From: Saccharopolyspora hirsuta
GTDB lineage: Bacteria; Actinomycetota; Actinomycetes; Mycobacteriales; Pseudonocardiaceae
DNA length: 64,000 nucleotides
Reading direction: 5' to 3'
Assembly: GCF_008630535.1 (NCBI RefSeq)
Contig: NZ_VWPH01000012.1
Span: 62,001-126,000, forward strand
Positions 35,867 to 44,907 of this stretch are shown in pieces; position 1 is the stretch's first letter; each line of letters begins with the position of its first letter. Both the position numbers and the translations under genes were made by a program. Below the pieces are notes generated by a model. The model had not been told where the DNA came from. It made no database searches and saw only the letters and a program-made list of their open reading frames with translations.

Positions 35867-36367
35867 TCAGGAAGCTTTCGGGCGGGTCGCCTTGGTGCGC
35901 AGGACTGCCACCGCCCCGCCCAGGAAGCCGATGTTGAAGGCCATGTGCACCGCCGCCACCGCGCGGGCGAACTGCGAGACCGCGTGCACGTCACCGAAGC
36001 CGACGGTGCTGGTGATCGCCAGGGAGAAGTACAGCGCGTCGGTCTTGGTGCGCAGCTCGGCGATCGCGCCCGGCTCGTGGTGCTCCGTCCCGAAGTAGAC
36101 GGCGGCGAAGAACAGCACGGCCAGGTAGAGCGCGGCCACCACGCCCGCCACCGAACTCCCGCGGTGCCCGCCGCCGGACCGGAACCGCCGGATCTGGACC
36201 GTGATCAGCACCGACACGGCGGCCAACCCCGCGCCGAAGACCACGACGGAGCCGAGGGTGCCGACGAGCCCGAACGAGCCGATCGGCAGCGCGTAGTAGA
36301 CGCCGGTGCACACCGCCACGGCACCCACCGTGGCGACCAGGTTGATCAGCACCGTCCGCCGAGCCAC
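35867..36367 (-). CDS. Potassium channel (Ion_trans_2 type)
   Basis: 166 residues with four hydrophobic segments; the selectivity filter is STVGFGD (120-126), followed by a final helix. It should conduct K+ as a tetramer. No RCK domain is attached. The GTG start at 36367 has a weak ribosome site. The same frame is open upstream back to the znuB stop and encodes EKPVEWWWGRWWHNLTG, which looks protein-like but lacks a start codon, so the true N-terminus is uncertain. Confidence 0.85.
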   Translation of the reverse strand: MARRTVLINLVATVGAVAVCTGVYYALPIGSFGLVGTLGSVVVFGAGLAAVSVLITVQIRRFRSGGGHRGSSVAGVVAALYLAVLFFAAVYFGTEHHEPGAIAELRTKTDALYFSLAITSTVGFGDVHAVSQFARAVAAVHMAFNIGFLGGAVAVLRTKATRPKAS

Positions 36368-36439
36368 GCCCGTCAGGTTGTGCCACCAACGCCCCCACCA
36401 CCACTCGACCGGCTTCTCGTGAGCGCTGACGGCCGCCGC

Positions 36440-37321
36440 TCACGCGGAGGCGGCGGGGGTGCGGGTGAGGCGGGACAGGCGGCGCTTGCCGATCACCCGG
36501 CAGGCCAGGTAGATCACGAACGAGATGATCGTGACGAAGGCGCTCACCGGGGCTCCCGGGGCCAGCGAGAGGACGATGCCGCCCAGGACCGCCACCTCGG
36601 CGAACACCACGGCCAGCACGGTCGCCTTCAGCGGGCTCGCGGTCACCCGGGCCGCCGCCGCGCCCGGCGTCACCATCAGGGCAAGCACCAGCAGCGCACC
36701 GACGGTCTTCACGCCGAGCGCCGTCGCCACGCCGACCAGCACCGCGAACAGCGGGGTCAGCACGCGCGCGGGCACCCCGCGCGCCGCCGCCACGTCGGGG
36801 TCGACGCTGGCGAACAGCAGCGGCCGGTAGACGAAGGCGAACACCAGCAGGACGAGCACCGCGCAGGCGGTGAGCAGCAGGACGTCGGCGGAGTCCACGC
36901 CGACGATCTGGCCGACCAGCAGGCTGAACTTGTTCGCGGTGCGCTCCGGGTTCAGCCACAGCAGGAGCACGCCGACACCCAGGCCGAACGACAGGATCGC
37001 GCCGATCACCGAGTCCCGCTCGGTGCCGCGCTGGCCCAGCAGCCCCAGCAGCAGCGCCGCGACCACGGCACCGGCCAGCGCACCGGCGCCCACGCTGACG
37101 CCGACCAGCAGCGCCGCGGCGGCACCGGTGAAGGCGAGCTCCGCCGTGCCGTGCACCGCGAAGGACATCTTGCGCGCCACCACGAGCGGCGCCAGGCACC
37201 CGGACACCAGGCCGAGCGCCGCGGCGGCCAGCAGCGCTTGCTGGACGAACGGGTAGCCGAGCAGGTCCACCGTGGTGGTGAAGTCGAAGAGCTTGCCCAG
37301 CGCCTCGGTGATCGCGTTCAC
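36440..37321 (-). CDS. znuB: Zinc/manganese-type ABC transporter permease
   Basis: 293 residues with eight or nine hydrophobic segments of the ABC-3 family; typical stretches are SFAVHGTAELAFTG and LVLALMVTPGAAA. The GTG overlaps the ATPase stop by 4 bp (GTGA). Metal choice is inferred from the His-rich binding protein of the operon. Confidence 0.9.
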   Translation of the reverse strand: MNAITEALGKLFDFTTTVDLLGYPFVQQALLAAAALGLVSGCLAPLVVARKMSFAVHGTAELAFTGAAAALLVGVSVGAGALAGAVVAALLLGLLGQRGTERDSVIGAILSFGLGVGVLLLWLNPERTANKFSLLVGQIVGVDSADVLLLTACAVLVLLVFAFVYRPLLFASVDPDVAAARGVPARVLTPLFAVLVGVATALGVKTVGALLVLALMVTPGAAAARVTASPLKATVLAVVFAEVAVLGGIVLSLAPGAPVSAFVTIISFVIYLACRVIGKRRLSRLTRTPAASA

Positions 37322-38160
37322 GCTTCTTCCGCCCCTTGCACGTGGTGGTCGTGGTCGTCGGCGCCCGCGACCACCAGCCGACCGCCGACGCGGGCGACCT
37401 CGACGTCGGTGCGGTACAGCTCGGACAGGGTCGCCGAGTTCATCACCTCGTCCGGGGTGCCGACCCGGAACCGGCCGTCGACCAGGTAGAGCACCCGGTC
37501 GACCAGCGGCAGCACCGGGTTGATCTCGTGCGTGACGAACAGGACCGCGGCCCCGGTCTGCCGCGCCTGGTTCGCGATCAACCGGCTGACCTTGCGCTGG
37601 TGCGCGATGTCCAGCGACAGCAGCGGCTCGTCGCACAGCAGCACCGACGGGTCGCTGACCAGCGCCTGCGCCACCCGCAGCCGCTGCTGCTCACCGCCGG
37701 AGAGCAGCCCCAGCGGCATCCGCGCGTACTCGGTCGCCTCCACGGCGCGCAGCGCGGCGGCGACCCGGCGCTTGCGCTCGCGGCGGTTGCGGAACCCGAC
37801 GCCCCAGTGGTGACCGTCCAACCCGAACCCGACCAGGTCGCTGCCGCGCACGGTCACGGTGGCCTCCAGCGCCCGCTGCTGCGGGATGTAGCCGATCCGG
37901 TTGCTGCCGCGGCGAGCCGGTTCCCCGGCGACCTCCACGCTGCCCGCGCTCAGCGACTGCAGTCCGAGCAGCACCTTGAGCAGGCTGGTCTTGCCGGAGC
38001 CGTTCGGCCCGAGCACGGCCAGGAACTCGCCGGGGGCGACTTCCAGGTCCAGCCCGGACCACAGGGTTCGGCTGCCGTAGGAGAGCGCGGCGTCGCGCAG
38101 CCGCACCGCGGGTGCGGTGGGCGGCGCGACGGTCGGTTCGGTCTCGGGTTTGGCGGTCAT
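37318..38160 (-). CDS. znuC: Zinc/manganese-type ABC transporter ATP-binding protein
   Basis: 280 residues. Walker A GPNGSGKT (51-58), Q-loop YIPQQR, signature LSGGEQQRL, Walker B VLLCDEP and the switch His in LFVTHE are all present. A short DDHDHH stretch near the C-terminus may bind metal. It lies 3 bp after the binding-protein gene and is coupled to znuB. Confidence 0.92.
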   Translation of the reverse strand: MTAKPETEPTVAPPTAPAVRLRDAALSYGSRTLWSGLDLEVAPGEFLAVLGPNGSGKTSLLKVLLGLQSLSAGSVEVAGEPARRGSNRIGYIPQQRALEATVTVRGSDLVGFGLDGHHWGVGFRNRRERKRRVAAALRAVEATEYARMPLGLLSGGEQQRLRVAQALVSDPSVLLCDEPLLSLDIAHQRKVSRLIANQARQTGAAVLFVTHEINPVLPLVDRVLYLVDGRFRVGTPDEVMNSATLSELYRTDVEVARVGGRLVVAGADDHDHHVQGAEEA

Positions 38161-38163
38161 GCC

Positions 38164-39126
38164 TCAGCGATTCTGGTTCAGGGCGTTCTGCAACGCGGCG
38201 ATCTGGGCGTCCATCCACTGCACGTAGGTCTTGCCCTCCGGGAGGACCTCGGTCATCTCCACGACCGGGATCTGGTTCTGCTCGGCGGCGGCGCGGACGT
38301 TGCGGGTGACCGGGGACTCGGTCTGCGGGTTGTAGATGACCGCGACCGCCTGCTTGCCGTTGATCGCGTTCTGGATCTCGGCGACGGCCGCCGCCGACGG
38401 GTCGGTCTCGGCCTCGACGGCGTTGACGAAGGACTGCGGCGTCACGTCCTGCAGCTTGGCGGCTTCGACCAGGTAGTGCGCGACCGGCTCGGTGACGATC
38501 ACCGGCTTGCCCTGGTTCGCGGCGGCGATCTCGCCGACCTTGGTCTCCAGCGCGCCGACCTCGGTCTCGAACTGCCCGGCGGCCTGCTTGAACTGCTCGG
38601 CCTTCTCCGGCTGGAGCTTGCCGAGCTCGTCGGCGATCCGGTCGGCGACCTCGTGCACCACGTGCAGGTCGTACCAGACGTGCTCGTTCACCGAGTGGTC
38701 GTGCCCCTCGTGGCCGTGCTCGTGCCCGGCGTGCTCCTCGTGCCCGGCCTGCTCGCCCTCGTGCTCGTCCTCGACGGCGGCGACGGTCGGCTTCTGCGCG
38801 CTGCCGAGGATCTGCTCGATGAACTCGTCGTAGCCGCCGCCGTTGTAGACCACCAGGTCGGCGTCGGTGACCTTCGCGGCGTCCTGCGGGGTGCTCTCGT
38901 GGGAGTGCGGGTCCGCGTTGGGGTCGTTGAGGATCGACTCGACCTCGACGGCGTCCCCGCCGACGGCCTGCGCGACGCTGCCCCAGACGCTGGTGGACGC
39001 GACGACCTTGATCTTGTCCCCGGCTCCGGGTGCGGCCTGGTCACCGGTTCCGCAGGCGGTCAGGGCGAGAGCGGCGGCGGCCAGCCCGGCCAGGGCGGTG
39101 GACGCAGAGCGACTGCGAGAGGTCAT
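38164..39126 (-). CDS. znuA: Zinc/manganese-type ABC transporter binding lipoprotein
   Basis: 320 residues. A lipoprotein signal ends LTAC with Cys25. The cluster 9 metal-binding fold includes HSHE near the first metal ligand, and a His/Glu-rich loop HEEHAGHEHGHEGHDH typical of zinc rather than manganese proteins. I chose ATG 39126, which has AGGA 9 nt upstream; the GTG 9 nt earlier overlaps that site. Confidence 0.9.
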   Translation of the reverse strand: MTSRSRSASTALAGLAAAALALTACGTGDQAAPGAGDKIKVVASTSVWGSVAQAVGGDAVEVESILNDPNADPHSHESTPQDAAKVTDADLVVYNGGGYDEFIEQILGSAQKPTVAAVEDEHEGEQAGHEEHAGHEHGHEGHDHSVNEHVWYDLHVVHEVADRIADELGKLQPEKAEQFKQAAGQFETEVGALETKVGEIAAANQGKPVIVTEPVAHYLVEAAKLQDVTPQSFVNAVEAETDPSAAAVAEIQNAINGKQAVAVIYNPQTESPVTRNVRAAAEQNQIPVVEMTEVLPEGKTYVQWMDAQIAALQNALNQNR

Positions 39127-39180
39127 CGAGCGCACTCCTAGGTGATCACTTGTGCGCAGCAGGCTGACGGCTTACTGCGA

Positions 39181-39202
39181 ACGGTAACGGAAACCGTTGT
39201 CA
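39181..39202 (-). promoter_or_regulatory. Candidate Zur-type operator upstream of the zinc operon
   Basis: On the minus strand TGACAACGGTTTCCGTTACC contains the inverted repeat AACGG-TTT-CCGTT, 55 bp upstream of the binding-protein ATG. Length and spacing suit a Zur box, but the match to published boxes is from memory and only approximate. Confidence 0.35.
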
Positions 39203-39313
39203 TCTACAGTCTAAGCACGTCGGATCTCAACACTCCACCGAGTGGGTTATTCCCCACGCGAACGCGAAGACGCCCCCGCCAGGACCTGCGGGGGCGTCCT
39301 CCGGAACCGGCCG

Positions 39314-40408
39314 TCAGGCGGCCAGGCGAGCTCCGGTCTCGGGGTGGAACAGGTGCACCTCGGTGTGGTCGCGCAGCGCCACCTTGACCTGCTGCCCCAG
39401 GGCCGGCGGGGTGCGGCCGTCGGCGCGGACCACGAAGCGCTCCTGCGAGCCGTTGATGTCGATGGCGCCGTGGATCAGCGCGTCCGCACCCAGCTCCTCG
39501 ACCAGCTCCACGGTCATGGCCAGGCCGTCGTCGGCGCTGGAGACCAGCGACAACGCCTCCGGGCGCACGCCGAAGGTGACCTCCTTCAACCCGTCGGCGG
39601 CGGCCAGCACCTGGCGGTCCAGCGGGATCGTGGTGCCGTCCAGCACCGCACCCTCGCTGCTCAGCGGCACCGTCTTGAGGTTCATCGCGGGCGAGCCGAT
39701 GAAGCCCGCCACGAACGCGTTCGCCGGGTTCTCGTACAGCTCGCGCGGGCTGGCGCACTGCTGCAGCACACCGTCCTTGAGCACCGCGACCCGGTGCCCC
39801 ATCGTCATCGCCTCGACCTGGTCGTGGGTGACGTAGATGGTCGTGGTGCCCAACCGCTTCTGCAGCGCCGCGATGTTCGCGCGGGTCTCCACGCGCAGCT
39901 TGGCGTCGAGGTTCGACAGCGGCTCGTCCATCAGGAACACGCTGGGCTCGCGGACGATCGCGCGCCCCATCGCCACCCGCTGCCGCTGACCACCCGAGAG
40001 CGCCTTGGGCTTGCGGTCCAGGTACTTCTCCAGGTCCAGCATCCGCGCCGCCTCGGTGACCTTGTCCTTGATCACGTCCTTGGGCGTCTTGCGGAGCTTG
40101 AGCGCGAAGCCCATGTTCTCGGCCACCGTCATGTGCGGGTACAGCGCGTAGGACTGGAACACCATCGCGATGTCCCGGTTCTTCGGCGGCGTGTGGGTGA
40201 CATCGGTACCGCCGATCGTGATGCCGCCCTCGTCGACGTCCTCCAGGCCGGCGAGCATCCGCAGCGCCGTCGACTTGCCCGACCCGGACGGGCCGACCAG
40301 CACCAGGAACTCCCCATCGGCGATGTCCAGTTCCAGCTGGTCAACAGCGCGAACCGGCGGATTCCCCTGGTACACCCGCGACGCGTTGACGTATGCAACC
40401 TCAGCCAT
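39314..40408 (-). CDS. msiK: MsiK-type ATP-binding protein for sugar ABC importers
   Basis: 364 residues. Walker A GPSGSGKST (39-47), signature LSGGQRQR (137-144), Walker B FLMDEP (158-163), switch VTHDQ, and a C-terminal MalK-like regulatory domain (about 240-360). Proteins of this subtype energise several CUT1 sugar importers in actinomycetes, and the dasABC operon here has no ATPase of its own. It is divergent from a LacI-family gene. Start 40408 was chosen over an upstream ATG because of AAAGGTG before it. Confidence 0.88.
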   Translation of the reverse strand: MAEVAYVNASRVYQGNPPVRAVDQLELDIADGEFLVLVGPSGSGKSTALRMLAGLEDVDEGGITIGGTDVTHTPPKNRDIAMVFQSYALYPHMTVAENMGFALKLRKTPKDVIKDKVTEAARMLDLEKYLDRKPKALSGGQRQRVAMGRAIVREPSVFLMDEPLSNLDAKLRVETRANIAALQKRLGTTTIYVTHDQVEAMTMGHRVAVLKDGVLQQCASPRELYENPANAFVAGFIGSPAMNLKTVPLSSEGAVLDGTTIPLDRQVLAAADGLKEVTFGVRPEALSLVSSADDGLAMTVELVEELGADALIHGAIDINGSQERFVVRADGRTPPALGQQVKVALRDHTEVHLFHPETGARLAA

Positions 40409-40438
40409 GTGTGACGCACCTTTCACTGAACCGGTCCC

Positions 40439-40455
40439 GAAACGGTAACCGCTTC
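40439..40455. promoter_or_regulatory. LacI-type operator upstream of msiK
   Basis: GAAACGGTAACCGCTTC is a palindrome with 7 of 8 arm positions matching and a CGGTAACCG core, 30 bp before the msiK ATG. It resembles the second palindrome at 40576. Confidence 0.55.
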
Positions 40456-40575
40456 ACCACCAAAGGTCATCCCCTCGAATGAACCAACTCGTTGAGTAAT
40501 CACGCAGAGTCGCTCCGTGTTCGCCGCTCGAACATGAGTGGGATATGCATCATGCTCACTTCACCGTCGGGTACT

Positions 40576-40590
40576 GAACCGTTACGGTTC
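40576..40590. promoter_or_regulatory. Perfect 15-bp operator at the LacI gene start
   Basis: GAACCGTTACGGTTC is perfectly symmetric around its centre and ends 4 bp before the ATG at 40595. It occupies the place of a ribosome site, suggesting autorepression of a leaderless or near-leaderless message. Confidence 0.65.
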
Positions 40591-40594
40591 CTCC

Positions 40595-41695
40595 ATGGCG
40601 CGGTCAACGAATGCCCGGCGGCCTGCGACGCTCGCCTCGCTCGCTGCGGAACTCGGGGTCTCCAGGACCACGGTCTCGAATGCGTACAACCGTCCTGACC
40701 AGCTCTCCCCGGAGCTGCGCAAGCGGGTTCTGGAGACGGCTCGGCGGCTCGGCTACCCCGGTCCGGACCCGGTCGCGCGGTCGCTGCGCACCCGGAAGGC
40801 GGGTGCGGTCGGGCTGCTGCTCACCGAGAACCTCTCCTACGCGTTCCGCGACCCGGGCGCCGTCGGCTTCCTCGAAGGGCTGGCGCTCGCCTGCGAGGAC
40901 GCCGGGCAGGGCCTGACCCTCATCCCGGCGAGCCCGGAGCGCGAGGACGTCGCCGCGGTGCACCGCGCCGGGGTGGACGGATTCGTCGTCTACTCCGTGC
41001 CCGAGGACGACCCGCACCTGGCCGCCGTGCTGGAGCGCCCGGTGCCGGTGGTGGTCTGCGACCAGCCGCGGCTGGACAACGTGGACTGGGTCGGCCCGGA
41101 CGACCGCAAGGCCATCAAGAGCGTCGCCGACCACCTGATCGGGCTCGGCCACCGCCGCATCGGCGTGCTGTGCATGCGCCTGGCGCGCGGCCGCAACGAC
41201 GGCCCCGCGTCCGTGCAGCGGCAGGCGAACGCCAGCTTCCACGTGCAGAAGGCGCGGCTGACCGCGCTGGCCGAGGCGTTCAGCGAGGCCGGGGTGGACT
41301 GGACGACGGTCCCGGTGGTGGAGCGCTTCGACCACACCACGGCGTCCGGCGCGTCGGCGGCGGCGCAGCTGCTGGAGATCGACCCGGACATCACCGCGAT
41401 CGTGTGCACCTCGGACATCCTGGCGCTGGGCGCGCTCAGCGAGGCCCGCAACCGCGGCCTGCGGGTGCCGGAGGACCTGACGATCACCGGTTTCGACGGC
41501 ATCCCGGACGCGGAGCGGGCGGGCCTGACCACGGTGCGCCAGCCGTGGCTGGAGAAGGGCCGCGCGGCCGGTCGGCTCCTGCTGGAGACCGCCGAGCCGG
41601 GCCGCCCCCGCCACATCCAGCTGGAGACCCAGCTGATCACCGGAACCACCTCGGCCCCGCCCCGCTCCGCCGAGGAGCGCTGGTTCGGCCCGTGA
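40595..41695 (+). CDS. LacI-family transcriptional regulator
   Basis: 366 residues: a LacI helix-turn-helix (about 10-60, ASLAAELGVSRTTVSNAYN with the hinge LSPELRKRVLETARRLGY) and a periplasmic-binding-like effector domain (about 70-355) with ICTSDILALGAL-type ending. The divergent msiK and the two shared palindromes suggest it controls sugar uptake energy supply and itself. The upstream ATG frame would cross the operator and was rejected. Confidence 0.9.
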   Translation: MARSTNARRPATLASLAAELGVSRTTVSNAYNRPDQLSPELRKRVLETARRLGYPGPDPVARSLRTRKAGAVGLLLTENLSYAFRDPGAVGFLEGLALACEDAGQGLTLIPASPEREDVAAVHRAGVDGFVVYSVPEDDPHLAAVLERPVPVVVCDQPRLDNVDWVGPDDRKAIKSVADHLIGLGHRRIGVLCMRLARGRNDGPASVQRQANASFHVQKARLTALAEAFSEAGVDWTTVPVVERFDHTTASGASAAAQLLEIDPDITAIVCTSDILALGALSEARNRGLRVPEDLTITGFDGIPDAERAGLTTVRQPWLEKGRAAGRLLLETAEPGRPRHIQLETQLITGTTSAPPRSAEERWFGP

Positions 41696-41722
41696 CGATC
41701 TGCGGGTAGTCCCTGCTCAGGC

Positions 41723-41768
41723 CCCGTGAGTACTTTGTGGCGTTATAGCACCACAAAGTGCTCACGGG
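41723..41768. terminator. GTGAGT-type hairpin between convergent genes
   Basis: CCCGTGAGTACTTTGTGG (41723-41740) pairs with 41751-41768 with one mismatch; the loop CGTTATAGCA carries the TAT seen in related hairpins at 7850 and 22481. It separates the LacI gene from speE. Confidence 0.75.
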
Positions 41769-41794
41769 CTTCTGCCTGCGGAAACGGCGCCCCG

Positions 41795-43465
41795 TCAGTA
41801 GTTCTCCCACTCGCCCTGGGCGTACTGGAGGATCGTCGGGTGCATCAGGGTCGACGGTTCCATGTTCGGGATGCGCGTCCGGTCCGGTGGGAACGTCGCC
41901 GCGGCTCGCAGGGTCGGTTCGTCCAGCGAGCGCAGGGGCGGGACGTCGCGCGGGAGGCGGAGTTCCGGGGCTCCCGGCGAGGCGAGCGGACTCCGGACCG
42001 CTTCGATTTCCATTGAATTCGAAGGTCCGATCTCCATTGAATTCGCGGCCCCCGGCGGCGCGGGAGCAGCGGCGGCGAGGTGGAAGCCCCACTCGCCGAA
42101 GCTGGGCACCGTGACCGCGTACGGCACCGTGCTCAGGTTCGCCGCGCGCATGGACGCCTCGATGCTCCAGAACGCCTTCGGCGCGAAGAACGGCGAGCCC
42201 GCCTGCACCACCACGCGCGCGTCGTCGGCCATCGCGTGGCGGACCAGGCCGTAGAACTCCGTCGAGTACAGCTTCGCGGTGGCCGTGGAGTCCGCGTCGG
42301 GCATGTCCACCAGCACCACGTCGTAGCGGTCGCGGTTGTCGCGCAGCCAGGTGAAGGCGTCCGAGGCGATCGTGCGCACCCGCGGGTCCTCGAAGGCGTG
42401 TCCGTTCAAAGTGGACACCCGGGGGTCGGTGCGGGCCAGCTCCAGCACGGCCGGGTCCAGCTCGACCAGCGTGGCCTCGCGGACGTCCGGGTAGCGCAGC
42501 ACCTCCCGTAGCACCAAGCCGTCCCCGCCACCGAGCACCAGGACGCGGCCGCGGGGTCCCGCCATCGCCGGGTGCACCATCGCCTCGTGGTACCGGTACT
42601 CGTCGGCGGAGCTGAACTGCAGATCGCCGTTGAGGTACATGCGGGTGTCCGGAGTTCCGGCGAACGACACCGACTCGGTGAGCACGACCTCCTGGTAGGG
42701 CGAGCGCTCCGCGTGCACCACGGGATCGGCGTACAGGGCCTGCCGCGCGGTGACCTCGAAGTCGTCGGCGAACACGTACGCGCCCACCAACAGCCCTCCC
42801 ACCAGCACCGACACGCCGGTCAGCAGCAGCACCGCGCGCTTGGACAGCTCGCGGCGGAACACCGTCAGCACCAGCCCGATCCCGGCCGCCGCGTTCACCA
42901 GCCCGACCACCAGCGCGCCCTGCACCTGGCCGAACAGCGGCAGCAGCAGGAACGGGAACGCCAAGCCGCCGACCAGACCACCGACGTAGTCGGCGGCGAA
43001 CAGGTCCGCGACCGCCGAACCCGCGTCCTGCCGACGGATCCGCTGCAGCAGCACCATCAGCAGCGGGATCTCCGCGCCGATCAGCACGCCGAGCACCAGC
43101 GCGGTCGCGATCAGCGCCGGGGTGTAGAGGCTCAGCCACGCGAAGGCCGCGTAGAGCAGCAGCACGCTGAGCCCGCCGAGCAGCGCCAGCAGCAGCTCGA
43201 TGGCGGCGAACGCCTCGGCCGCCCAGCGCTGCAGGGGCTTCGCGGCCAGCGCGCCCACGCCCATCGCGAAGACCATCAGCGACAGCACGATCGACGCCTG
43301 GCCGACGGTGTCGCCGATCAGGTAGCTGCCCAGCGCGACCAGCGCGAGCTCGTAGACCAGACCGCAGGCGGCGCAGACGAACACCGCCACCAGCACGGCG
43401 GTCCGGGCGAGCCGACCGCGCGGCTTGGCGGCGGGGGCGGTCTCCGGTTCGGCGGTGGTCGTCAC
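41795..43465 (-). CDS. speE: Membrane-bound spermidine synthase-like protein
   Basis: 556 residues. Seven hydrophobic segments fill 20-235. The aminopropyltransferase domain follows (about 240-465) with LGGGDG (311-316), VELDP (334-338) and DMPDADS (387-393, in place of the usual DSTDP). It probably transfers a propylamine or related group at the membrane. The stretch NSMEIGPSNSMEIE (475-488) is encoded by a repeat of the local palindrome family. The GTG start overlaps the DUF350 stop by 4 bp. Confidence 0.85.
   Translation of the reverse strand: MTTTAEPETAPAAKPRGRLARTAVLVAVFVCAACGLVYELALVALGSYLIGDTVGQASIVLSLMVFAMGVGALAAKPLQRWAAEAFAAIELLLALLGGLSVLLLYAAFAWLSLYTPALIATALVLGVLIGAEIPLLMVLLQRIRRQDAGSAVADLFAADYVGGLVGGLAFPFLLLPLFGQVQGALVVGLVNAAAGIGLVLTVFRRELSKRAVLLLTGVSVLVGGLLVGAYVFADDFEVTARQALYADPVVHAERSPYQEVVLTESVSFAGTPDTRMYLNGDLQFSSADEYRYHEAMVHPAMAGPRGRVLVLGGGDGLVLREVLRYPDVREATLVELDPAVLELARTDPRVSTLNGHAFEDPRVRTIASDAFTWLRDNRDRYDVVLVDMPDADSTATAKLYSTEFYGLVRHAMADDARVVVQAGSPFFAPKAFWSIEASMRAANLSTVPYAVTVPSFGEWGFHLAAAAPAPPGAANSMEIGPSNSMEIEAVRSPLASPGAPELRLPRDVPPLRSLDEPTLRAAATFPPDRTRIPNMEPSTLMHPTILQYAQGEWENY
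42004..42045 (-). repeat. Palindrome-family derivative inside speE
   Basis: Two direct copies of CGATTTCCATTGAATTCG / CGATCTCCATTGAATTCG are separated by 6 bp. On the coding strand this aligns with the GCGATTTCAATGGAA palindrome and its TCGGACCT loop, but with the CCATTG core of one arm inverted. It stays in frame with speE. Confidence 0.8.
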
Positions 43466-43887
43466 CAGATCGCCGCGGCGATGATCACCGCGATCACCAG
43501 GTGCGCGCCCGCCGACACCCAGGTGGCCGGGTGCAGGTCCGGCGTGGACAGCTCGTCACCGAGCTTGCCCGGGGTCATCAGGTCGATGAGCAGGAACGAC
43601 AGGCTCATCAGGATCAGCCCGAGGACGCCGTAGGCGAGGGTGCCGACCAGCCCGGCGACCAGGTCGTCCGAGCTGGCGGCGATCGCCGTGGTCAGGATGA
43701 TCCCGACGCCGAGCAGACCGGAGACCAGCAGCAGCGCCGCGTTGGGGTTGCGCTGCACCCAGATCAGGTCGCGCAACCGGCCCGGGGTGGCCAGGTCGAC
43801 GAGCACGTAGCCGAGCGCCATCATCGCCACGCCGATCACCCCGTAGGCGACCGCGGCGAGCAAGCCGTGGAGCAATTGCTGCAGCAA
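43462..43887 (-). CDS. DUF350 family membrane protein
   Basis: 141 residues made of two similar halves, each with two membrane spans ending in DLATPGRL or DLMTPGKL, the DUF350 signature duplicated. Found next to membrane spermidine synthase genes in several actinobacteria (Rv2600-Rv2601 in M. tuberculosis as I recall). Function is unknown. Confidence 0.85.
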   Translation of the reverse strand: MLQQLLHGLLAAVAYGVIGVAMMALGYVLVDLATPGRLRDLIWVQRNPNAALLLVSGLLGVGIILTTAIAASSDDLVAGLVGTLAYGVLGLILMSLSFLLIDLMTPGKLGDELSTPDLHPATWVSAGAHLVIAVIIAAAIW

Positions 43888-43917
43888 GGTGGTGTCCTTC
43901 TCGTGTCGTGAACGGGG

Positions 43918-44907
43918 TCAGCGGCCGGGAGCTCGCGGCGGCCACGGCGGCGGACCGGGCGGCATCTGCGGGCCAGCACCGGGGAACTGGCCGCGCGGCG
44001 GCGGTCCAGGTGGTTGCGGTCCGCCCGGTGGTGGTCCGGGCGGGGGCGGTGGCGGGCCAGGCGAACCAGCCCCGGCGTTCGGCGGGCCGGGCGTCGGCGT
44101 TCCGGCCTGCACCGGACCTGGCTGCGGCGGACAGGCCTGCGGCGGACCCGGCACCGGACCGTCCGATGTGGACTTCTGCTTGGCCCGCGCGACGAAGCCG
44201 AGCACCAGCGCCACCACCACGACGAAGCCCAGCCCGCCGAGCCACGCCCAGGTCACCCAGCTCGACCCCGAGCCGTCGCCCGGCGGCAGCGGCGTCGTGG
44301 CGCTGCCCGGCTCCTGGTCCGGGATCCGCGGCGCGTCCAGCGCACCGCTCTCCACCAGCAGCAGCGGAAGCGCCAGCGCCGCCTGCCCGGTGACCGTCAC
44401 CGGCTCCTCGACCAGCGAGTCCGCGGTGACGCCCAGCTTGACGAAGTCGGCCCGGACCGGCAGCGGGCGCAGGTCCGGCGAGCCCGCCACCCGGACGTCG
44501 GCGGCGTCCGGGTCGTCGTCGGTGGAGCCCGCCGCCACGAACACCTCGACCTCGGCCCAGCGCGGACAGGTGTCGGCCGGGACGGTCGCACCCCGGCTGG
44601 ACCCCCGGTCGGACTCCTCGGTCGACCCGTCGGTGAGCTTCCAGCCGAAGCACACCCCGTGCAGCTTCTCGGCCTCGGCCAGCCCCTGCGCGAGCTGCTG
44701 CGCATCGGCGGCGGTGAACCGCTGGACCGACGTGCCGGTGTAGACGTCGCTGTCGGAGTAGACGACGGTGTCGCTGGAGGTGAACTCGGTCTGCGCCCCG
44801 CCGTTGAACGCCCCGACGATCGTGCTGATGATGCCGACCGCCGCGAAGAACAGCACGACGACCGCGACGATCCCCCACCGGCGCGCGGGTTTCACGACGG
44901 TGCTCAT
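43918..44907 (-). CDS. Two-span membrane protein with proline-rich tail
   Basis: 329 residues. One N-terminal span (about 11-33), an extracellular domain with a single pair of cysteines (CFGWKL and TCPRW), a second span (about 222-242), and a Pro/Gly-rich cytosolic tail of about 80 residues. I do not recognise the family. It overlaps the DUF4247 stop by 4 bp (ATGA), so it belongs to the speE operon. Confidence 0.75.
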   Translation of the reverse strand: MSTVVKPARRWGIVAVVVLFFAAVGIISTIVGAFNGGAQTEFTSSDTVVYSDSDVYTGTSVQRFTAADAQQLAQGLAEAEKLHGVCFGWKLTDGSTEESDRGSSRGATVPADTCPRWAEVEVFVAAGSTDDDPDAADVRVAGSPDLRPLPVRADFVKLGVTADSLVEEPVTVTGQAALALPLLLVESGALDAPRIPDQEPGSATTPLPPGDGSGSSWVTWAWLGGLGFVVVVALVLGFVARAKQKSTSDGPVPGPPQACPPQPGPVQAGTPTPGPPNAGAGSPGPPPPPPGPPPGGPQPPGPPPRGQFPGAGPQMPPGPPPWPPRAPGR

